From: Pseudomonas bijieensis
Lineage (GTDB): Bacteria; Pseudomonadota; Gammaproteobacteria; Pseudomonadales; Pseudomonadaceae
DNA: 64,000 nucleotides
Assembly (NCBI RefSeq): GCF_013347965.1
Contig: NZ_CP048810.1
Location: 2,542,001 to 2,606,000, forward strand
Reading direction: 5' to 3'
Below are positions 37,612 to 46,555 of this stretch, piece after piece. The notes below the pieces were generated by a model. It had not been told where the DNA came from. It did not search any database and saw nothing but the letters and a program-made list of their open reading frames with translations. Numbering within the stretch: position 1 is the stretch's first letter; every line of letters starts with the position of its first letter. Both the position numbers and the translations under genes were made by a program.

Positions 37612-38580
37612 TCAGTCCTTGGCGTCATAGATGCGCCGCACCAGGAAAACCGGTCGGCGCTTGGATTCGATATAGGTGCGGCCCAGGTATTCACCCAGTA
37701 CGCCGATGCCGATCAGTTGCAACCCGCCCAGGAAGGTGACCGCCACCATCAGCGAGGCATAACCTGGCAGGTCAACTCCGGAAATCAGGGTTCGCAGCAC
37801 GATGAAGATGGCGAACGCAAAGGACACCAGCGAGACGCAAAGTCCCAGGTAGGTCCAGATACGCAGCGGTTCGGTGCTGAAGCTGGTGATGCCTTCAAGG
37901 GCAAAATTCCACAGGCGCCAGCCATTGAACTTGCTTACGCCGGCCGCCCGTTCAGGTCTGACGTAGTCCACGTAGGTGGTCCGGAACCCGACCCAGGCGA
38001 ACAGCCCTTTCATGAAGCGGCGCGATTCAGGCAGGGTTTGCAACGCATCGACCACGCAGCGATCCATCAAGCGAAAATCGCCGACATTTTCCGGCAACTT
38101 GTGGTCGGCGATTTTATTGTGCAGCCGGTAAAACCCGTTGGCGGAAACCTGCTTGGCCCAGGAGTCGGAGTTGCGGTTGATCCGGTGCCCCAGCACCACT
38201 TCGGCACCGTTGCGCCAATGGGCGATCATTTCCAGGATCACTTCGGGAGGGTCTTGCAGATCGACATCGATCGGCACCACCGCCTGGCCACGGGCGGCTT
38301 GCAGGCCGGCACTCAACGCCGCCTCCTTGCCAAAGTTGCGACTCAGGTCGACGATCCGGATGCGCGGGTCGGTCTTCTGCCGTTCCAGCAGCAGCACCAA
38401 TGTGTCGTCCACACTGCCGTCGTTGACGAACACCAGCTCCAGGTCCAACAGCGACTCATGGGCAAAGACCTGGTCGATCCTGGCCATGAACACATCGATG
38501 GACTGGACTTCGTTGTAGACCGGAATGACAAGCGAAAGCGCTAGACGACCTTGCAGATCCACTCCTGGATATTCAGTCAC
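37612..38580 (-). CDS. gtrB: GtrB-like family 2 glycosyltransferase
   Basis: The 322-residue protein has a GT-A domain (about 14-225) with LVIPVYNEVQSIDVFMARID, the DVDLQDPPEVI metal-binding motif and a DRCVVDALQ block, then two membrane helices (about 235-258 and 275-300). This matches GtrB/polyisoprenyl-phosphate glycosyltransferases that load a sugar onto undecaprenyl phosphate on the cytoplasmic face. It is the first gene of a four-gene minus-strand operon (gtrB, methyltransferase, gtrA, DUF6311). A transcript likely starts in the 302-base gap upstream. Confidence 0.9.
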   Translation of the reverse strand: MTEYPGVDLQGRLALSLVIPVYNEVQSIDVFMARIDQVFAHESLLDLELVFVNDGSVDDTLVLLLERQKTDPRIRIVDLSRNFGKEAALSAGLQAARGQAVVPIDVDLQDPPEVILEMIAHWRNGAEVVLGHRINRNSDSWAKQVSANGFYRLHNKIADHKLPENVGDFRLMDRCVVDALQTLPESRRFMKGLFAWVGFRTTYVDYVRPERAAGVSKFNGWRLWNFALEGITSFSTEPLRIWTYLGLCVSLVSFAFAIFIVLRTLISGVDLPGYASLMVAVTFLGGLQLIGIGVLGEYLGRTYIESKRRPVFLVRRIYDAKD

Positions 38581-38882
38581 TTGATGGCTCTTTTTCTTAT
38601 AGTGTTTTCAGTCCCATCGGGCTTCCGGCCCTTGGCGTCGAAACGTATTAAGCAGGACCGGAGAAGGCAACGCAAGGATCAAACTGGAACTTCAGCAGAC
38701 TGCATGTTCGCAACATGACTTTTTCCACGCATAAAGTCGAATACTCGATCCGGGCTCATACCCAGCAATATTTGATAACCAATGGAAACGAATTCCCCGT
38801 AGCCAAAACCACCCACTTGGATAGGCTTGCAGCCACATGTCCAACGCATGTCTTGACTGAATGAATCGCAGGGAGCGAACCC
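38581..38882. other. Intergenic region, gtrB to DUF1508 gene
   Basis: No confident gene is seen. A small palindrome CATGTT-CGC-AACATG (38703-38717) is followed two bases later by five T on the plus strand. The gap must hold the promoters of the divergent flanking genes; none stands out. A weak minus-strand reading frame runs in from the DUF1508 gene (ending at 38679) but has no start of its own that can be trusted. Confidence 0.3.
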
Positions 38883-39140
38883 ATGTATTTTGAAATCTAT
38901 CGACAGACCCGAGGCACCCCCAGCACCGGAAAAGGCCAATGGCGCTGGCGTTTGCGAGCCGGCAACCATGAAACGATCGCCAGTGGCGAATCCTATGTGA
39001 ACAAGAGTGACTGCCTTCATGTCATCAGGCTGATCAAGAATGTCCAGGGTGAAGCGCCGGTAAAAAGAGATCTGAACTGTGCTGTGTGGGATTGGCCGAC
39101 AAGCTGCTCGACGAACGGGCAGCTTGCGGGCTCGACCTGA
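38883..39140 (+). CDS. DUF1508 (YegP-like) protein
   Basis: The 85-residue protein starts MYFEIYRQTRGTP and contains QWRWRLRAGNHETIASGESY and SDCLHVIRLIKN, the single-repeat form of the DUF1508/YegP fold. The last 30 residues (KRDLNCAVWDWPTSC onward) are longer than in most relatives. The role is unknown; YegP-like proteins are small cytoplasmic beta proteins. The start follows GGGAGCGAACCC. Confidence 0.8.
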   Translation: MYFEIYRQTRGTPSTGKGQWRWRLRAGNHETIASGESYVNKSDCLHVIRLIKNVQGEAPVKRDLNCAVWDWPTSCSTNGQLAGST

Positions 39141-39168
39141 GCTCATCTTCACCGGCTTGTCTGATCAT

Positions 39169-39300
39169 TGTGGCGAGGGGATTTATCCCCGCTGGGCTGC
39201 GCAGCAGCCCTAAAGCAGTGAACTCAATCCTCCTGGCACACCGAGTTGCCTGGTTTGGGGGCCGCTGCGCAGCCCAACGGGGATAAATCCCCTCGCCACA
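39169..39300. repeat. REPIN, family B
   Basis: TGTGGCGAGGGGATTTATCC and its complement (39275-39300) are the ends; the centre carries CGCTGGGCTGCGCAGCAG with its own partner GGCCGCTGCGCAGCCCAACG. It separates DUF1508 from the AraC gene, both on the plus strand. Confidence 0.85.
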
Positions 39301-39397
39301 GGCTCAATCGCCTCAAGTGAACAGGCGGAGTTTTTTTTGCTGTGACGAAAGTTTCCAGGCAGGTAGGGTATACGGACAACAGCAGGAGGCCGGTGCA

Positions 39398-40204
39398 ATG
39401 ACTCGATCAATCCCTAACCGCGACTGGCTGGTGCGGGCGCCCGAGTCGAGGAACATGGAGCGCATCGAGGCCTATTTCAGCGGGCATGGCTATACCACCC
39501 ATCGCCATGACACCTACGCCATCGGAATTACGCTTTCGGGCGTGCAGAGCTTCAACTACCGCCACAGCAAACGCCACAGTCAGCCCGGCGGAACCATCGT
39601 CCTGCACCCGGACGAGGTACACGATGGCGAAGCAGGGACGAGCGAGGGTTTTCGCTACAGGATGTTCTACATAGAACCGTCGGTGATCCAGCACGTGCTG
39701 GGGGGCAAGCCATTGCCCTTTATCGAAGGTGGATTGTCCAACGACCCTCGCCTCAACATCGCGACCCGTCGACTGTTGAACAGCCTGGATCATCCCCTCG
39801 ACCCGCTGGAAGAAGAAGACGCCATCTACGATGTGGCCCAGGCACTGGATATCGCGGCAGGCAACAGGCGGGGACGGCGGCTGATCGACTACCCGGCGGC
39901 AGAGCGTGCCCGCCTGTTCATCCACGACGCCCTCGACCAGGTGATCACCTTGGACGACCTGGTGCAGGCCAGCGGCCGGGATCGATGGAGCCTGTCCCGG
40001 GATTTCAGGGCGCTGTACGGCACCAGCCCCTATCGCTACATCACCCAGCGGCGCTTGAGCGAAGCCCGGCGCCTGGCCTTCCACGGCACGCCCTTGAGCG
40101 AAGTGGCCCTGGCCTGTGGTTTTTTCGATCAGAGCCACATGACCCGATTGCATACCCAGGCCTTCGGTATTTCACCGGCACGCTGGCTGAACATGCTGCG
40201 CTAA
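39398..40204 (+). CDS. AraC-family transcriptional regulator
   Basis: The 268-residue protein has a cupin-like N-terminal effector domain (about 20-110, THRHDTYAIGITLSGVQSF; HPDEVHDGEAG) and a C-terminal double helix-turn-helix. The latter includes TLDDLVQASGRDRWSLSRDF and LSEVALACGFFDQSHMTRLH, the hallmark of the family. The ATG at 39398 is preceded by AGGAGG nine bases upstream. It may control the following cupin gene (101 bases downstream) but its inducer is unknown. Confidence 0.88.
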   Translation: MTRSIPNRDWLVRAPESRNMERIEAYFSGHGYTTHRHDTYAIGITLSGVQSFNYRHSKRHSQPGGTIVLHPDEVHDGEAGTSEGFRYRMFYIEPSVIQHVLGGKPLPFIEGGLSNDPRLNIATRRLLNSLDHPLDPLEEEDAIYDVAQALDIAAGNRRGRRLIDYPAAERARLFIHDALDQVITLDDLVQASGRDRWSLSRDFRALYGTSPYRYITQRRLSEARRLAFHGTPLSEVALACGFFDQSHMTRLHTQAFGISPARWLNMLR

Positions 40205-40304
40205 GACAGCGACTGCGCGCCGCGAAAAGCTGCACGATCATCCAATACGCGACGTTGGCTCGAGCAATAAAGTAGGACGCACCACCCACCAAGGAGCATC
40301 CTCG

Positions 40305-40673
40305 ATGACCCGTTACGCCCCCATCAACTTCGCCCAGAAATACACCCTGTTCCAGGAACAGTGGATGCCAAAAGTCGTGGCCGAAATGAACGACTACCAA
40401 TTCAAGATCGCCCGGCTCGAAGGCGACTTCGTCTGGCACGCCCACGCCGATACGGATGAAACCTTCATCGTGCTGGAGGGCGAGCTGCGCATCGACTTTC
40501 GCGACGGTGCGGTGACGATTGGCCCGGGCGAGATGTATGTGGTCAAGAAAGGTGTGGAGCATAAGCCCTGCGCCGCCCAGGAAGTGAAACTGCTGTTGAT
40601 CGAGCCTCGCGGCGTCATCAATACCGGCGACGAAACCAATGAACGAACGGCGGTCAACGATGTGTGGATCTGA
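40305..40673 (+). CDS. Cupin-domain protein
   Basis: The 122-residue protein is a single cupin barrel. Metal-binding motif 1 is FVWHAHADTDETFIVLEGEL (His46, His48, Glu52-like positions), and motif 2 is VVKKGVEHKPCAAQE with a later His. Such proteins bind Fe, Mn or Zn; the activity here cannot be told. It is preceded by AAGGAGCATCC. Together with the AraC gene and convergent dioxygenase gene it forms a small local group. Confidence 0.85.
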   Translation: MTRYAPINFAQKYTLFQEQWMPKVVAEMNDYQFKIARLEGDFVWHAHADTDETFIVLEGELRIDFRDGAVTIGPGEMYVVKKGVEHKPCAAQEVKLLLIEPRGVINTGDETNERTAVNDVWI

Positions 40674-40684
40674 TTGAGCCAGGC

Positions 40685-41431
40685 TCAATCGTATTCAGCT
40701 TCCTGGTGCTCGCCCAATAACCGCCGCTGGCGAGGTGTCGCGGCGGCCAGGACCTCAGGATTGAACTGCCAGTGCAGATAGGGTGAGAACTTCTGCGCGA
40801 CCATCCGCCGACCGTAGTGCACCTGGAGCAGGTACCGCGTGCGGTCGACGGTGCGGTTGTCACTGCCGGCATGCCATAGTTCGCTGCGCAGAATCAGCAC
40901 ATCGCCCGCCCTGCACAGTACTGGCTGCGCGGGGCGCCCTTGCCATTGCGTTTCGCCCGCTAGCGGTGCTCGACCGGCCTTGTGGCTGCCAGGAATCACC
41001 TGGGTCGGGCTCAAGTCGGCGTCGATGTCATCCAGGTAAAACTGCGCGGTGAACACCTGCATCGGCAGGTCAAAGGTCGGGTCAGCCAACAGGTTGGGCG
41101 GCAACGCCATCACCAGGTGATCCAGGTGCAACGGTGCCCCGGCAAAACCGGGATGGCAGCGCCAGGCTGTCTGGCCGATGACATGGCAATCATCGCCCAG
41201 CGCCGCCTCGGCCAGTTCGATCACCCCGGCCACATCCAGGAACGACAGCCAGAACGGATCACGATTGAACACACATTTGTAATGATCGATGACGCCGCTG
41301 TAGTCCCAATGCTCAGGCTTCAACTGGTCGATGGCGTGGCGCAGGTCGGCAACCTGTGTGGCACTCAGTACCGCGGGCAGCAGGACGAAACCGTCCTGAT
41401 GCAATGCTTGGAGACTGTCGTTGGTGTCCAC
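40685..41431 (-). CDS. Phytanoyl-CoA dioxygenase (PhyH)-family oxygenase
   Basis: The 248-residue protein matches the PhyH group of Fe(II)/2-oxoglutarate dioxygenases. The first iron ligands are in LHLDHLVMALP (His-x-Asp, about residues 108-110), the second His in IPGSHKAGR (about 147-153). It likely hydroxylates a small molecule; the substrate is unknown. It starts close to the chemoreceptor gene (12 bases, same strand, downstream of it) and converges with the cupin gene. Confidence 0.85.
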   Translation of the reverse strand: MDTNDSLQALHQDGFVLLPAVLSATQVADLRHAIDQLKPEHWDYSGVIDHYKCVFNRDPFWLSFLDVAGVIELAEAALGDDCHVIGQTAWRCHPGFAGAPLHLDHLVMALPPNLLADPTFDLPMQVFTAQFYLDDIDADLSPTQVIPGSHKAGRAPLAGETQWQGRPAQPVLCRAGDVLILRSELWHAGSDNRTVDRTRYLLQVHYGRRMVAQKFSPYLHWQFNPEVLAAATPRQRRLLGEHQEAEYD

Positions 41432-41443
41432 CGCGCACCTGCC

Positions 41444-43078
41444 TCAGGTGCGGAAGCGGCCGATCAACCCTGCCAGGTTTTGTGACAGGTTGGAAAGCTG
41501 TTGGCTGGCCTGCATGCTCTGGGCGGAATTCGCTGCCGCTTCGTTGGACAAGTCGCGGATGTCGGAAATGTTGCGGGCAATCTCCTCGGTGACGCTGCTC
41601 TGCTCCTCACAAGCGTTGGCGATTTGCGCGGCCATGTCATTGATCCGCTGGATCGAGCCGCTGGTGCCACTGAGCACCTGATCGACGCCCGCGGCGCGCT
41701 CGACACTGTCACGGGCCTTGCTGCTACCGACCTGCATGGCTTGCACGGCCTTGGCGACACCGCTTTGCAAGCGCTCGATGCGAACCTGGATGTCCTTGGT
41801 CGAATCCTGGGTACGTGCCGCCAGGGCCCTGACTTCATCGGCCACGACAGCAAAACCACGGCCTTGCTCGCCCGCTCGTGCCGCCTCGATGGCAGCGTTC
41901 AGTGCCAGCAGGTTGGTCTGTTCGGCAATGCCGCGGATCACCTCGAGCACGGCACCGATGCTGGAAGTTTCCTGGGCCAAAGCCTCGATGGTGCCCGAGG
42001 CGCTCTCCACTTCCTGGGCCAACTGACGGATCGACTCGATGGTGCTGCTGACCACCTCGGTGCCATCGCGAGACTGACTGCTGGCTTGCTGCGCGGCGTC
42101 CGACGCGTTCACGGCATTGTGTGCCACCTCATGCACAGCGGCACTCATCTGGGTCGCGGCGGTACTGACCTGGTCGAGCGCCGCGTGTTCGCTGCTGATC
42201 AGTTGATCATTGGTCGCCGCCATATTCGCCATGGCGCGGGCCGCGGCATCGACCTCCCCGGTCACCCGGCCCACTTCGGCAATCAGCGGTTGTAGCTTAT
42301 CGAGGAAGCGGTTGAACGCACTGCCAAGCTGACCCAACTCATCAGCCGAACGCACTTCGAGACGGCCCTTCAGATCGCCACCGCCCTCGGCGATCTGCTC
42401 GACACGGTGCAGCAGGCGACGCATTGGACGCAGCACGACCATCGGCAAGGCAACGATCAGCAGGATGCAACCCAGCAGACCCACCAACAAGATACCGCCC
42501 TGCTGCACCCCAACCGCCTGGCCACGGTCAATCGCTGCTTGCCCCTCGCGCAGCGACGCTTCGTCTTCCAGCTCACCCAGCTTATCGATGGCATCACGCA
42601 TGGTGTCGAACTTACTTTCGCCGTCACCAAAACTCAGCGCACTGGCCACCTGCGGATTGCTCGCGGCCTGCTCGACGACCTGCCGCGAAACCTGCGACCA
42701 CTGTGCAAAACGATCATTGAACTGACTGACCAGCGCCAACGCCTCGGCGCTGGGTTGCATCGCGGCATATTTCTGCACACGATCATAAGCTTGCTTCAGA
42801 TTATCTCGATGACTGGCCCGCAGTGCCTCGGAATGATTACCCGCATTGCCCCCAAGCAGACTGCGCTCGGCAACAAAGGCCTGGTAGAGATCGCGATCGG
42901 CGTTGAGCAACAGGCTGATGGCCGGCAGATAGCGCTTGGTCAGTTGCGTGCTGGACTCCGTCACCTGGCCGATGCCCCGCATACCCGACCACCCCATCAG
43001 CACCAACAGCAGCGCCAGGAACGCAATGGGCAGGGTGATTTTCCAGCGGAAGCCTAGATCGGCGAAAAACCGCAACAT
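41444..43078 (-). CDS. Methyl-accepting chemotaxis protein
   Basis: The 544-residue inner-membrane chemoreceptor has one helix at about 13-33, a periplasmic four-helix-type sensing region (about 34-193), a second helix at about 194-216, then HAMP (about 217-270). The signalling domain carries the tip [19 protein letters not shown], and a trimming LIGRFRT end without a CheR/CheB pentapeptide. The ligand cannot be read from sequence. The dioxygenase gene lies 12 bases downstream, which suggests they are co-transcribed. Confidence 0.93.
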   Translation of the reverse strand: MLRFFADLGFRWKITLPIAFLALLLVLMGWSGMRGIGQVTESSTQLTKRYLPAISLLLNADRDLYQAFVAERSLLGGNAGNHSEALRASHRDNLKQAYDRVQKYAAMQPSAEALALVSQFNDRFAQWSQVSRQVVEQAASNPQVASALSFGDGESKFDTMRDAIDKLGELEDEASLREGQAAIDRGQAVGVQQGGILLVGLLGCILLIVALPMVVLRPMRRLLHRVEQIAEGGGDLKGRLEVRSADELGQLGSAFNRFLDKLQPLIAEVGRVTGEVDAAARAMANMAATNDQLISSEHAALDQVSTAATQMSAAVHEVAHNAVNASDAAQQASSQSRDGTEVVSSTIESIRQLAQEVESASGTIEALAQETSSIGAVLEVIRGIAEQTNLLALNAAIEAARAGEQGRGFAVVADEVRALAARTQDSTKDIQVRIERLQSGVAKAVQAMQVGSSKARDSVERAAGVDQVLSGTSGSIQRINDMAAQIANACEEQSSVTEEIARNISDIRDLSNEAAANSAQSMQASQQLSNLSQNLAGLIGRFRT

Positions 43079-43285
43079 GGGGTGACACTCCTTTCATGGG
43101 GGTTAGCTTGCCTATCGGCAGCCATGCCTTGAGCTATAGACCATTTGTCCAATTGTTACAAAGCTTTGGGTGTTGGGAAGGCTGTGTCTATACAGATCGC
43201 GGAGTGTGTTCGGCGGGATAAAAAGGTGGAGTGGACGCAAGCGTACCGGGGGATTTTTCTGATCTCGCCCGCGCCACATTTGGCT

Positions 43286-43942
43286 TCAATTGCTACCAGT
43301 GATGCGAACGTTACCTTCCTCATGATATTGGGGGTAATGAGTAATCAATCCCCAGCTTTCGACGCTGTGTTTGCGGCCAAACGCATTCATCGGCGAATCA
43401 GGCGTGACGAAGACGGTGAGCGTGTTGTCGGCTGGGCCATTGAACGGCTGTACACGCGCATAGATTTGCATCGTCCGTTGCTTTCCGAGCCCCTTTGGCA
43501 GTTGACCATTAACAACCGTATTGGGTAACGGACCGGTGCCATAGAACCCCGTTCCAGCCTGAACCCGCTGATGCAGGTTGATGACATATTTGGGATACAG
43601 GACGACACAGCGTCGAACATTGTCCCACTCCACCGGAAGATGATCAGGCAAGGTTGTCAGTGACTGAATCGCCAACCGCAAATCGCTATAGGCTTCTGTT
43701 CGCTGCGTTTGCGCAAGCCCCCGCTGAACGCCTGCGGCATGAAGGAACAGCGCTTCGGCCTCGGCACAGGCATCCAGGTTAGGTTTGAGCAAGCGACGCG
43801 TCTTGGCAAGCGCGCTGGTCATTGCGACATGGACCATCCGCAACGACTCGAAAAACACATCCTCGGAGGCAAAACGCGAACTGACACCGCTGGTTGGAGC
43901 CGGCTCACCCTCCGGATCGAGGCCGGTCAACAACCTGTCCAT
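43286..43942 (-). CDS. Unrecognised protein, second gene of an unknown pair
   Basis: I do not recognise this 218-residue protein. It is soluble, with no signal peptide or membrane helix. The middle is helical (MVHVAMTSALAKTRRLLKP, about 36-54); the last third has mixed strands with NLHQRVQAGTGFYGTGPLP and LTVFVTPDSPMNAFGRKHS. Its ATG shares one base with the stop of the preceding gene (TGATG), so it is translated as a couple with it. GC content is visibly below the neighbours, a possible sign of transfer. It sits downstream of the tRNA-Ser 3' end, where accessory DNA often lands. Confidence 0.65.
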   Translation of the reverse strand: MDRLLTGLDPEGEPAPTSGVSSRFASEDVFFESLRMVHVAMTSALAKTRRLLKPNLDACAEAEALFLHAAGVQRGLAQTQRTEAYSDLRLAIQSLTTLPDHLPVEWDNVRRCVVLYPKYVINLHQRVQAGTGFYGTGPLPNTVVNGQLPKGLGKQRTMQIYARVQPFNGPADNTLTVFVTPDSPMNAFGRKHSVESWGLITHYPQYHEEGNVRITGSN

Positions 43943-44349
43943 CAGTGCTGGTCCGTCAGGGATGGATGATGCCGGGCCAGGACATGACCGCTCTCGCCCT
44001 GTCGAGCCCGCACGTTGGCACGCACGCGCAACGCCCGGACTTCTCGACTGACGAGGGCCTCCTGCAAGCTGAGAGCAGCCGGAACAACGTTCATGTTCAT
44101 GACGTTAAGCCCGTTCATGGGCGGCGGAGGCGGAAACGGAACACCGTTGAGCCCCGCATTCTGCGGGGGTATGCCAGCATTTTGCTGAATGCCCGGGCCC
44201 TGCTGCTGGACATTCAGATGGCCACCACCTTGCACCACTTGGGCACGTACGGGTGCCGCGCCACCGGCATTTTCTGGAGGGGTCATGTTATTGCCCGTCG
44301 TCAGCCAGTTGTAGAACTGTTGTACGTAGGCCAAAACTCCATAGATCAT
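43942..44349 (-). CDS. Unrecognised Pro/Gln/Asn-rich protein, first gene of an unknown pair
   Basis: The 135-residue protein has a hydrophobic N-terminus (MIYGVLAYVQQFYNWLTTG) and a low-complexity middle (QQQGPGIQQNAGIPPQNAG, GVPFPPPPPMNGLN, about 46-85), then a basic amphipathic end (VSREVRALRVRANVRARQG). I know no family for it. A GGAGG ribosome site lies seven bases before the ATG. It could be a secreted or chaperone-like partner of the second gene, but that is speculation. Composition differs from the flanking core genes. Confidence 0.6.
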   Translation of the reverse strand: MIYGVLAYVQQFYNWLTTGNNMTPPENAGGAAPVRAQVVQGGGHLNVQQQGPGIQQNAGIPPQNAGLNGVPFPPPPPMNGLNVMNMNVVPAALSLQEALVSREVRALRVRANVRARQGESGHVLARHHPSLTDQH

Positions 44350-44878
44350 CGTTGAGCCTCCAGGAAAATCCTTTTAGGACCGTCGAAAACACCTTGCCGG
44401 GCGGTTGTCCGTTAACGGGTGCGTTATCAATCAGACTGCCCGCTCTACCCCAGTGACCATGCGCAAGCCAAGCAGATGACTGGCTTAAACGCAAATAAGG
44501 GAGGATTTCTTTGTTTGTCGGCTCGTGCGCCAAATCCTGGGCTACGTGAAAAAACGGGTGTGAGGTAGGAATCCCTCAGGGACGGACCACGACTTTGAGT
44601 TCACATAATCGCCCCGTCTCATAATTGTGGTCTGGCTCACTGTTTTCCCGGGGATAAAAAGTGAGGGACGCAATTGCTGCAGCAGGGAATCTTCTTACGC
44701 CAACAAATGACATGCAAAGCTACAAGGCAGACACTCTGGCGTAGTAGACAGCCGGAGCGGGCCTGGAGCGGACTCAAGTACACACGAATCTGTCTTAAAA
44801 AAGCCCTAATCAATGTGACGAAAACGAAAAAGCCCCTGAAATGTTCAACCATTTCAGGGGCTTAGTCATACACAATAA
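44350..44878. other. Low-GC intergenic region before tRNA-Ser
   Basis: The stretch carries no recognised gene. It is AT-richer than the genome average and includes several runs of A and T. Its right end is the intrinsic terminator at 44830-44862. The promoter of the unknown gene pair must lie here, but no standard box was convincing and no HrpL-type GGAACC...CCAC motif was found on the minus strand. Confidence 0.35.
44830..44862 (-). terminator. Intrinsic terminator after tRNA-Ser
   Basis: On the minus strand AAGCCCCTGAAAT pairs with ATTTCAGGGGCTT over a short loop, followed by TTTTCGTTTTCGTC. It lies 17 bases past the tRNA 3' end and stops the tRNA transcript. Confidence 0.85.
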
Positions 44879-44968
44879 TGGCGGAGAGATAGGGATTTGA
44901 ACCCTAGGTACTGTCGCCAGTACAACGGATTTCGAATCCGTCCCGTTCGGCCACTCCGGCATCTCTCC
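44879..44968 (-). tRNA. tRNA-Ser(CGA)
   Basis: The 90-base gene includes an encoded 3' CCA. The acceptor stem is GGAGAGA pairing with TCTCTCC, the anticodon loop is TTCGAAA in the stem ACGGA/TCCGT (anticodon CGA, codon UCG). A long variable arm (TACTGGCGACAGTA) is the mark of a serine tRNA, and the T-loop is GGTTCAAATCC. It is on the minus strand between purC and the terminator. Confidence 0.95.
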
Positions 44969-45051
44969 AGTGGCGCGCATCATACCAGCACATTCGCCGG
45001 AAGCGAACCCCCGAGCGAAATTTTTTCCGTGCTATCAGATGCTTGCGTCGA

Positions 45052-45765
45052 TTACAGCGGCACACCAAGGCGACGGGCGACTTCTTCGTAGGCTTCGATG
45101 ACATCACCGAGGCCCTGGCGGAAGCGGTCCTTGTCCATCTTCTTCTTGGTGTCCTTGTCCCACAGGCGGCAGCCGTCCGGGCTGAATTCGTCGCCCAGGA
45201 CGATGGAGCCGTCGCTGAACACGCCGAATTCAAGCTTGAAGTCCACCAGCAGCAGGCCGGCGTCGTCGAACAGCTTGGTCAGCACTTCGTTGACCTTGAG
45301 GGACAGCTCCTTCATGCGGGCCAGTTGCTCGGCGGTGCCCCAACCGAATGCCACGACGTGGGATTCGTTGATGAACGGGTCGCCCTTGGCGTCGTCCTTC
45401 AGGAACAGCTCGAAGGTGTAAGGGTTGAGCTTCATGCCCTCTTCCACGCCCAGGCGCTTGACCAGGCTGCCGGCGGCGTAGTTACGCACGACGCATTCGA
45501 CCGGGATCATGTCCAGCTTCTTGACCAGGCATTCGTTGTCGCCCAGCAGCTTGTCGAACTGGGTCGGCACACCGGCGGCTTCGAGCTTCTGCATGATGAA
45601 GGCATTGAACTTGTTGTTCACCATGCCTTTACGATCCAGCTGTTCGATGCGCTTGCCGTCGAACGCCGAGGTGTCGTTGCGAAACAGCAGGATCAAGCGG
45701 TCAGCGTCGTCGGTCTTGTAAACCGACTTGGCTTTGCCGCGGTAGAGTTCTTCACGTTTTTCCAT
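45052..45765 (-). CDS. purC: SAICAR synthetase
   Basis: PurC joins aspartate to CAIR with ATP, step 8 of purine synthesis, in the cytoplasm. The 237-residue length is typical. The ATP site starts [14 protein letters not shown] (about 7-20), the conserved [20 protein letters not shown] and [20 protein letters not shown] carry the family signatures (D-F-K-x-E-F). It is the last gene of the minus-strand run dapA, bamC, MBL, purC, ahead of tRNA-Ser. Confidence 0.96.
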   Translation of the reverse strand: MEKREELYRGKAKSVYKTDDADRLILLFRNDTSAFDGKRIEQLDRKGMVNNKFNAFIMQKLEAAGVPTQFDKLLGDNECLVKKLDMIPVECVVRNYAAGSLVKRLGVEEGMKLNPYTFELFLKDDAKGDPFINESHVVAFGWGTAEQLARMKELSLKVNEVLTKLFDDAGLLLVDFKLEFGVFSDGSIVLGDEFSPDGCRLWDKDTKKKMDKDRFRQGLGDVIEAYEEVARRLGVPL

Positions 45766-45792
45766 GATGGGCTCCGCTTGCTAAGTAGTGGG

Positions 45793-46551
45793 CTAGGCGA
45801 TATGTCGCCAGTCGAGCCCTGAATCTTGATCGGCCAATTGTAGCCAGTCCGGGTCGCACCCGAGGGTGTCGACAAAACATTGCCGGGCCAGCTGCGGCAG
45901 GTTGTTCTTGCTGCTCAGATGGGCCAGGACCAGGTGTTGCAGGCCTTGCCAGCCCAACTCGGCCACCAGGAACGCTGCCTGGTGGTTGTTCAAATGTCCG
46001 TGCTCCCCGCCTACCCGCTGCTTGAGAAAGTACGGGTAGTAACCACGGGCCAGCATGTCGCGGCAGTGGTTGGACTCGATCATCAATGCATCGAGGTCCC
46101 GGTAACTGTCCATGACCCTGTCGCAGTACGAACCCAGGTCGGTCAACAACCCGAAACGTCGCTCACCGTCGCTGAACACATACTGCGTCGGTTCCCGGGC
46201 ATCGTGTGCCACGCTGACCACGCTGATATCCAGACTACCGATGCGCAGTTGCTCGCCACCGGCCACGAAACCGGCCGGCTCGATGGGTTTGCGCAGGCCT
46301 TCCAGTGTTCCACGGCTCAGGTACACCGGCAGATTGTAGCGCCGAGACAGCAAACCCACGCCATGCACATGGTCGGCATGTTCGTGGGTCACGAGTATCG
46401 CGCTCAGTTGCGCCGGGTGCACGCCCAGGCGCAACAGGCGCTTCTCGGTTTCCCGCAGGGAGAAACCACAATCGACCAGCACATACGTACCAGCGCTGGC
46501 TACCAGCGTGCCGTTCCCTTGGCTACCGCTGCCGAGAACGGCGAAACGCAT
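45793..46551 (-). CDS. MBL-fold metallo-hydrolase (YycJ-like)
   Basis: The 252-residue protein has the metallo-beta-lactamase fold. The metal motif is THEHADHVHG (His-x-His-x-Asp-His, about 55-64); later ligands are in IESNHCRDML and VLAHLSSKNN. The N-terminus MRFAVLGSGSQGNGTLV is that of YycJ/WalJ-type proteins, which have been tied to DNA or RNA processing; the substrate here is unknown. It lies four bases downstream of bamC. Confidence 0.88.
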   Translation of the reverse strand: MRFAVLGSGSQGNGTLVASAGTYVLVDCGFSLRETEKRLLRLGVHPAQLSAILVTHEHADHVHGVGLLSRRYNLPVYLSRGTLEGLRKPIEPAGFVAGGEQLRIGSLDISVVSVAHDAREPTQYVFSDGERRFGLLTDLGSYCDRVMDSYRDLDALMIESNHCRDMLARGYYPYFLKQRVGGEHGHLNNHQAAFLVAELGWQGLQHLVLAHLSSKNNLPQLARQCFVDTLGCDPDWLQLADQDSGLDWRHIA

Positions 46552-46555
46552 CGGA

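Noticed and set aside
38679..39152. Minus-strand frame overlapping the DUF1508 gene
   Set aside because: Its N-terminal half is antisense to a recognised DUF1508 gene; the tail is plausible protein but no start or ribosome site of its own was found.
43145..43528. Plus-strand frame of 127 residues
   Set aside because: It overlaps the second gene of the unknown pair on the other strand, has no ribosome site and reads Arg/His-rich without motifs.
43079..44878. Direct repeat of the tRNA-Ser 3' end as an attachment site
   Set aside because: No second copy of the tRNA end was found within this stretch, so an integrated element could not be delimited.
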